Part shown: piece after piece, positions 32,568-36,016 of the stretch
How the letters are laid out: each line of letters starts with the position of its first letter
How positions within the stretch are numbered: position 1 is the first letter of the stretch
Source of the DNA: Lachnospiraceae bacterium
GTDB lineage: Bacteria > Bacillota > Clostridia > Lachnospirales > Lachnospiraceae
Direction of reading: 5' to 3'
NCBI GenBank assembly: GCA_024699645.1
Contig: JAILPE010000056.1
Coordinates: 1-36,016 of the forward strand
DNA: 36,016 nucleotides
Program-made: the position numbers and the translations under genes
The notes under the pieces: generated by a model
The model's input: only the letters and a program-made list of their open reading frames with translations
Told to the model about the DNA's origin: nothing
The model's database searches: none

Positions 32568-33161
32568 TCACTTCTTTTTCTTCTTGGGGTTAAGGATAAG
32601 CGGAAGCATGAACAGATAATTTTCATCTTCAAGGAAATCAACTTCCGCATTTACTGTGGCGATGGAAATGCTCAGGCAGTTCGACATAAAGAAGCAGAGT
32701 GCGCTGTACGCATCAAAATGCTTGTTTATCTTTCCCGCCTTTGCTGCCGCAACGAAATGATCTGCAACTTTGTACGACATTACATGATCTCTCATAACCT
32801 CACGGCTGTCTTCGGGAATATAATCGATACAATCAAGAAATCTGTACAAAAGCTTAGCGATCATAGGCTTCTCTTTCGCAAGATATTTGCTGTATGCTAC
32901 CACCTCAAGGACCGCTTCGTCAAAACTGTCAACTTTATTATCCGGAAATTCAAGTTCTTTCTCACAAACCACTGTCATAAGTTCCAGGAAAAGGCCGGCT
33001 TTACTTCCAAATCTGAGTGTAACAAGACCTTTCGAGACATCCGCTCTAATGGCTATATCGGTAAGTGTAGCCACCTGATAGTTGTTTTTTGAAAACTCAA
33101 CAACTGCTGCATCCACGATACGTTTGTTGCTCTCCTGTCTTTGGAGTTCTTTTTTATTCAT
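32568..33161 (-). CDS. TetR-family transcriptional regulator
   Basis: A 197-aa dimeric repressor. The N-terminal helix-turn-helix (about residues 25-60) reads TLTDIAIRADVSKGLVTLRFGSKAGLFLELM, a good TetR motif. The rest is helical and would bind an effector; its identity is unknown. The C-terminus ends in a lysine run (NPKKKKK). The ATG (33161) has AGGAGG eight bases upstream; a longer in-frame version from 33266 would extend into the promoter and is unlikely. A promoter and three candidate operator repeats lie directly upstream, suggesting self-regulation. Other targets are unclear: rubrerythrin is next door, and the kinase operon is downstream. Confidence 0.9.
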   Translation of the reverse strand: MNKKELQRQESNKRIVDAAVVEFSKNNYQVATLTDIAIRADVSKGLVTLRFGSKAGLFLELMTVVCEKELEFPDNKVDSFDEAVLEVVAYSKYLAKEKPMIAKLLYRFLDCIDYIPEDSREVMRDHVMSYKVADHFVAAAKAGKINKHFDAYSALCFFMSNCLSISIATVNAEVDFLEDENYLFMLPLILNPKKKKK

Positions 33162-33205
33162 CTGTATATCCTCCTGAAATAACAAAATTGCATGCCTGTT
33201 AAGTA

Positions 33206-33318
33206 AACACAAACATAGTGTATCATATTTGCAATAATTGTCAAGAAAATAATTCATATTTATCAAATAAATTTTTTCGCATCACGTTTTGTGTTGAATA
33301 TATATCACGATTTGTGTT
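33206..33318. repeat. Three CAC..TTTGTGTT boxes, candidate TetR operators
   Basis: CACGTTTTGTGTT (33283-33295) and CACGATTTGTGTT (33306-33318) are direct repeats 23 bases apart on the plus strand. CACTATGTTTGTGTT lies at 33206-33220 on the minus strand, overlapping the -10 of the TetR gene. The position suits autoregulation. Confidence 0.5.
33217..33244 (-). promoter_or_regulatory. Promoter of the TetR gene
   Basis: On the minus strand TTGACA (33239-33244), a 16-base spacer with TG before the -10, then TACACT (33217-33222), about 55 bases upstream of the start at 33161. Confidence 0.7.
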
Positions 33319-33434
33319 TTCGTCAGTTTTTGTTTTCTTATTGTATGCATTTACTATATCTCGTCAGTCGCGGCGTGAACAAAGGCATTGTGTGTCGGCG
33401 GGAGTGGGCGCGCGTGAATGAGCAAGGGCGCGAA

Positions 33435-33467
33435 AAAAGGTCCGGAACAGAATGTTTCGGACCTTTT
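33435..33467 (-). terminator. Terminator of rubrerythrin (bidirectional)
   Basis: A 14-bp stem with one G-U pair (AAAAGGTCCGGAAC with GTTTCGGACCTTTT) closes a 5-base loop. A/T-rich outer arms let it act from either side. Confidence 0.9.
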
Positions 33468-33536
33468 CAAATAACTTACATTTTCAGATCCCCGGATTAC
33501 GAATTACCGGGCAATTCGGCTTTGATCATTTCGGGA

Positions 33537-34076
33537 TCAATAATTATCTCCGCTGATCTCAAAATAGCTCTGAGGATGAGCACAAACGGGACAAGCTGCG
33601 GGAGCCGAAGTACCGACAACGATATGACCGCAGTTACGGCACTCCCAAACTTTAACTTCACTCTTCTTAAATACTTCCTGTGCCTCTACATTGTGAAGAA
33701 GTGCACGATATCTTTCCTCATGTCTCTTCTCAATTGCAGCAACGCCCCTGAACTTGGCTGCGAGTGCCTTAAAGCCCTCTTCCTCAGCAGTCTTTGCGAA
33801 ACCCTCGTACATATCTGTCCACTCAAAGTTCTCGCCTTCTGCTGCTGCGAGAAGATTCTCTGCTGTGGTTCCGATTCCGCCGAGTTCCTTAAACCAGAGC
33901 TTTGCATGCTCTTTCTCGTTATTTGCTGTAAGCTCAAAAAGCTCAGCTATCTGCTCAAAGCCTTCTTTTCTTGCCTTCGAAGCAAAATATGTATACTTGT
34001 TACGTGCCTGGGACTCTCCTGCAAAAGCTGCCTCAAGGTTCTTCTGTGTCTGGGTTCCTTCATACTTACTTGCCAT
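33537..34076 (-). CDS. rbr: Rubrerythrin
   Basis: A 179-aa peroxide-scavenging protein of anaerobes, reducing hydrogen peroxide to water with electrons from NAD(P)H through rubredoxin. The N-terminal ferritin-like domain carries the di-iron Glu/His ligands in [27 protein letters not shown] and [11 protein letters not shown]. The C-terminal rubredoxin-like domain has two CxxC pairs (CRNCG and CPVC) that bind one iron. AGGAGG lies nine bases upstream of the ATG. Promoter and terminator flank it, so it is monocistronic. A GGCGG hairpin (34097-34112) lies between promoter and ribosome binding site. Confidence 0.97.
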   Translation of the reverse strand: MASKYEGTQTQKNLEAAFAGESQARNKYTYFASKARKEGFEQIAELFELTANNEKEHAKLWFKELGGIGTTAENLLAAAEGENFEWTDMYEGFAKTAEEEGFKALAAKFRGVAAIEKRHEERYRALLHNVEAQEVFKKSEVKVWECRNCGHIVVGTSAPAACPVCAHPQSYFEISGDNY

Positions 34077-34096
34077 TGATTTTTCCTCCTGTTAAG

Positions 34097-34118
34097 AGGC
34101 GGTTTACCGCCTTTTTTT
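34097..34118. promoter_or_regulatory. Hairpin in the rubrerythrin leader
   Basis: AGGCGG (34097-34102) pairs with CCGCCT (34107-34112) around TTTA, followed by a seven-base T-run on the plus strand. Read on the plus strand it is a terminator; no plus-strand gene precedes it. On the minus strand it is a stem-loop 5' to the ribosome binding site. Confidence 0.6.
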
Positions 34119-34172
34119 ATCGTTTTCCCGAACCACATACGACATTTCAAAAATTTTCTGTATGCATTGTCT

Positions 34173-34202
34173 ATTATACCAAAAAAGCCGACTCATATGC
34201 AA
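34173..34202 (-). promoter_or_regulatory. Promoter of rubrerythrin
   Basis: The minus strand has TTGCAT (34197-34202), 18 bases, then TATAAT (34173-34178) with an extended TG element (TGGTATAAT). It gives a leader of about 90 bases. Confidence 0.75.
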
Positions 34203-34236
34203 CATTTCTGATCATTACATTTTTTTATAATATTGT

Positions 34237-34275
34237 ATAAAAAACCTCCCTACCGGATGAGCCGGTAAGGAGGTT
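34237..34275 (-). terminator. Terminator of trpB
   Basis: A 14-bp stem with one G-U pair (34243-34256 with 34262-34275) closes a 5-base loop. On the minus strand TTTTTTAT follows. It starts about 20 bases after the trpB stop codon. Confidence 0.92.
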
Positions 34276-34295
34276 GTATATCACAGAAAACCTTA

Positions 34296-35663
34296 TCAGA
34301 ACTTGGGAGTCTTTGCAAGGCTTGCAGCGATCTCTGCATCCGTAGGGATGTAGTCCGTCATTTTCTTGTCGTTGTATGCCGCATAAGCATACATATCGAA
34401 GTAACCTGTTCCCGTAAGACCGAATACGATGTTCTTTGCTTCGCCTGTCTCTTTGCACTTCAAAGCTTCATCGATAGCTACGCGGATCGCATGGCTGCTC
34501 TCGGGTGCGGGAAGGATACCTTCAACTCTGGCAAACTGCTGTGCTGCCTCAAATACTGCTGTCTGCTCAACAGATCTTGCCTTCATGAGTTTCTGATCGT
34601 AAAGCTCTGAAACAACGGAGCTCATGCCGTGATAACGAAGGCCGCCGGCATGATTTGCAGAAGGAATGAAACCGCTGCCGAGTGTGTACATCTTTGCAAG
34701 AGGGCAAACCTTACCTGTATCACAGAAATCATATACATAAGAACCGCGTGTAAGGCTCGGGCACGAAGCGGGCTCAACGGCGATGATCTCGTAATCCGCC
34801 TCACCGCGAAGCATCTCTCCGATGAAGGGAGACATAAGACCGCCAAGGTTCGATCCGCCGCCTGCGCAGCCGATGATCATATCAGCCTTGATACCGTACT
34901 TGTCGAGTGCTGCCTTTGTCTCAAGACCGATAACGGACTGATGAAGGAGTACCTGAGAAAGTACCGAACCGAGAACGTAACGATAACCTTCTGTCGAAAC
35001 AGCCACTTCAACGGCTTCGGATATAGCACATCCGAGAGATCCGGTTGTTCCGGGGAATTCGGCATTTATTTTACGTCCGATATTTGTTTCCATAGAAGGC
35101 GAAGGGGTAACACTTGCGCCGTATGTACGCATTACTTCGCGTCTGAAAGGCTTCTGCTCATACGAGCATTTAACCATGTATACCTTGCAGTCAAGGTCGA
35201 AATATGAACAAGCCATCGAAAGAGCTGTTCCCCACTGGCCTGCGCCCGTCTCTGTCGTAACGCCCTTAAGGCCCTGTTTCTTAGCGTAGTAAGCCTGAGC
35301 GATCGCAGAATTGAGCTTGTGGCTTCCCGATGTATTGTTACCCTCGAATTTGTAGTAGATGTGTGCGGGTGTACCGAGCTTCTTCTCAAGGCAGTATGCT
35401 CTTACAAGAGGTGAAGGACGATACATCTTGTAGAAATTCCTGATCTCCTCGGGGATCTCGATATATGCGTCGGTGTCGTTGAGCTCCTGCTCGGCAAGCT
35501 CTCTGCAGAATACGCCCGAAAGCTCGTCAAGAGTCATGGGCTGATGTGTTCCGGGATTAAGAAGGGGTGCGGGCTTTTTCTTCATGTCAGCGCGCACGTT
35601 GTACCACTCTTTGGGCATCTCCTGCTCTTCAAGGTAAATTTTGTAAGGTATTTCTTTACTCAT
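34296..35663 (-). CDS. trpB: Tryptophan synthase beta chain, TrpB2 type
   Basis: A 455-aa PLP enzyme condensing indole with serine to make tryptophan. The PLP lysine is in TSGSHKLNSA (residue 116); ETGAGQWGTALS and CAGGGSNLGGL bind the cofactor and its phosphate. The length and the N-terminal extension (PYKIYLEEQEMPKEWYN), together with the insertions, mark the TrpB2 subgroup, which generally works without a tight TrpA partner and can salvage free indole. No trpA is adjacent. A weak AGAAAGGA precedes the ATG. A T-box about 280 bases upstream suggests control by an uncharged tRNA, most simply tRNA-Trp. A strong terminator follows. Confidence 0.92.
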   Translation of the reverse strand: MSKEIPYKIYLEEQEMPKEWYNVRADMKKKPAPLLNPGTHQPMTLDELSGVFCRELAEQELNDTDAYIEIPEEIRNFYKMYRPSPLVRAYCLEKKLGTPAHIYYKFEGNNTSGSHKLNSAIAQAYYAKKQGLKGVTTETGAGQWGTALSMACSYFDLDCKVYMVKCSYEQKPFRREVMRTYGASVTPSPSMETNIGRKINAEFPGTTGSLGCAISEAVEVAVSTEGYRYVLGSVLSQVLLHQSVIGLETKAALDKYGIKADMIIGCAGGGSNLGGLMSPFIGEMLRGEADYEIIAVEPASCPSLTRGSYVYDFCDTGKVCPLAKMYTLGSGFIPSANHAGGLRYHGMSSVVSELYDQKLMKARSVEQTAVFEAAQQFARVEGILPAPESSHAIRVAIDEALKCKETGEAKNIVFGLTGTGYFDMYAYAAYNDKKMTDYIPTDAEIAASLAKTPKF

Positions 35664-35940
35664 ATCGAGTCCTTTCTCCCTGCTGTGAGGGATCTCTTGG
35701 TGTTGCTCACAACTTTTGCGGACACTCTTCCAGGATAGGCTTGCAAGTGTGCTTTTCCGGGATTGCCTTGCCCGGCCCGGTGTCGGTGTGAGCCTTGTCT
35801 GTTTTGGGGTTTTCTCAAACCCTGATGAGGATACCCCCTGCCTACAATTCGGAACCTTGAAGTGACAACTCCTTTAAGCCTCCAAACGCCGCGTTCTGCT
35901 TTATAACGGCAATCAACTTTACACGGAACAGCTTAACGAG
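35664..35940 (-). other. Long leader between T-box terminator and trpB
   Basis: About 277 bases without a recognisable gene. The minus strand holds one small hairpin (GGGTTT, GAGA loop, AAACCC, 35809-35824) and AAAGGAG followed by a possible eight-codon frame beginning TTG. It may be leader RNA or carry a second regulatory element I do not recognise. Confidence 0.4.
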
Positions 35941-36016
35941 AAAACAAAAATACCCTGTCCTAAATTAATAGGACAGGGTCATTATAAACTCTCTGCGGTG
36001 CCACCTATTTTTATGC
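35941..36016 (-). promoter_or_regulatory. 3' half of a T-box leader with terminator, cut by window edge
   Basis: The minus strand reads AGGTGGCACCGCAGAG (35991-36006), a close match to the T-box sequence that pairs with the tRNA acceptor end. An 11-bp terminator stem (35952-35962 with 35969-35979) and a T-rich tail (ATTTTTGTTTT) follow. Uncharged tRNA should favour the antiterminator. Stem I with the specifier codon lies beyond the window, so the amino acid cannot be read; tryptophan is the simplest guess from trpB. Confidence 0.88.

Larger units (their letters stand above)
33162..33536. other. Gene-free stretch upstream of the TetR gene
   Basis: About 375 bases holding the TetR promoter, three CAC..TTTGTGTT boxes, a GC-rich patch near 33366-33432 in an otherwise AT-rich spacer, and the rubrerythrin terminator. 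No coding region is supported; long plus-strand frames across it are the antisense of rubrerythrin. Confidence 0.6.

Noticed and set aside
33366-33432. GC-rich patch in an AT-rich spacer as a possible RNA gene
   Set aside because: No stable cloverleaf, promoter or known RNA motif could be identified; composition alone is not enough.
33291-34079. 262-codon plus-strand open frame
   Set aside because: It is antisense to rubrerythrin, whose motifs and signals are unambiguous; the frame has no ribosome binding site or recognisable domain and is rich in Cys and Leu as expected for a shadow.

Overview
The window looks like chromosome from a Firmicute of the Clostridia, most likely a Lachnospiraceae (Butyrivibrio-like) relative. 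The inference rests on strong AGGAGG ribosome binding sites, a Gram-positive LexA (DinR-type) box, a T-box leader, a YesM/YesN two-component pair beside an LplA/B/C-type sugar ABC transporter, rubrerythrin, and several protein types typical of that family. Nearly everything is on the minus strand; only the zinc-binding lipoprotein and glucose-6-phosphate isomerase (21.9-25.0 kb) are on the plus strand. I see no rRNA, tRNA, CRISPR array, prophage or insertion sequence.

Layout, left to right. 0-4.8 kb: a truncated PH-domain membrane protein, a chemoreceptor carrying a C-terminal sugar-binding-protein domain, and a secreted MORN-repeat protein, each with its own promoter. 5-7.6 kb: an LD-carboxypeptidase, a possible tiny ORF, a HAD phosphatase, a gene remnant and rlmH. 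8-14 kb: alanine racemase, a GtrB/DPMS-like glycosyltransferase, an ABC-F ATPase and two uncharacterised proteins. 14.1-18 kb: a full-length chorismate-synthase homologue that lacks the family's catalytic motifs, then a translationally coupled repair operon (Y-family polymerase, YolD-like protein, uracil-DNA glycosylase) under a near-ideal promoter with a LexA box at its start site. 18-21.6 kb: a DJ-1/PfpI protein, then a SpoIIE-type phosphatase receptor paired with a membrane protein ending in a degenerate RsbW-like domain.

21.6-25.1 kb: the two plus-strand genes, ending in a bidirectional terminator shared with the transporter. 25.1-32.5 kb: histidine kinase and AraC-type response regulator (overlapping), then lipoprotein, hairpin and two permeases; the kinase/regulator pair probably controls this carbohydrate or oligosaccharide importer. 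32.5-34.2 kb: a TetR regulator with candidate operator repeats, and rubrerythrin. 34.3-36 kb: a TrpB2-type tryptophan synthase beta chain preceded by the 3' half of a T-box leader cut by the window edge.

The most unusual items are the catalytically rewritten AroC homologue, the chemoreceptor with an apparently cytoplasmic sugar-binding domain, the SOS-type polymerase/YolD/Ung operon, and the SpoIIE phosphatase/membrane RsbW-like pair. Start codons were chosen from ribosome binding sites. All family assignments come from reading motifs, not database searches.
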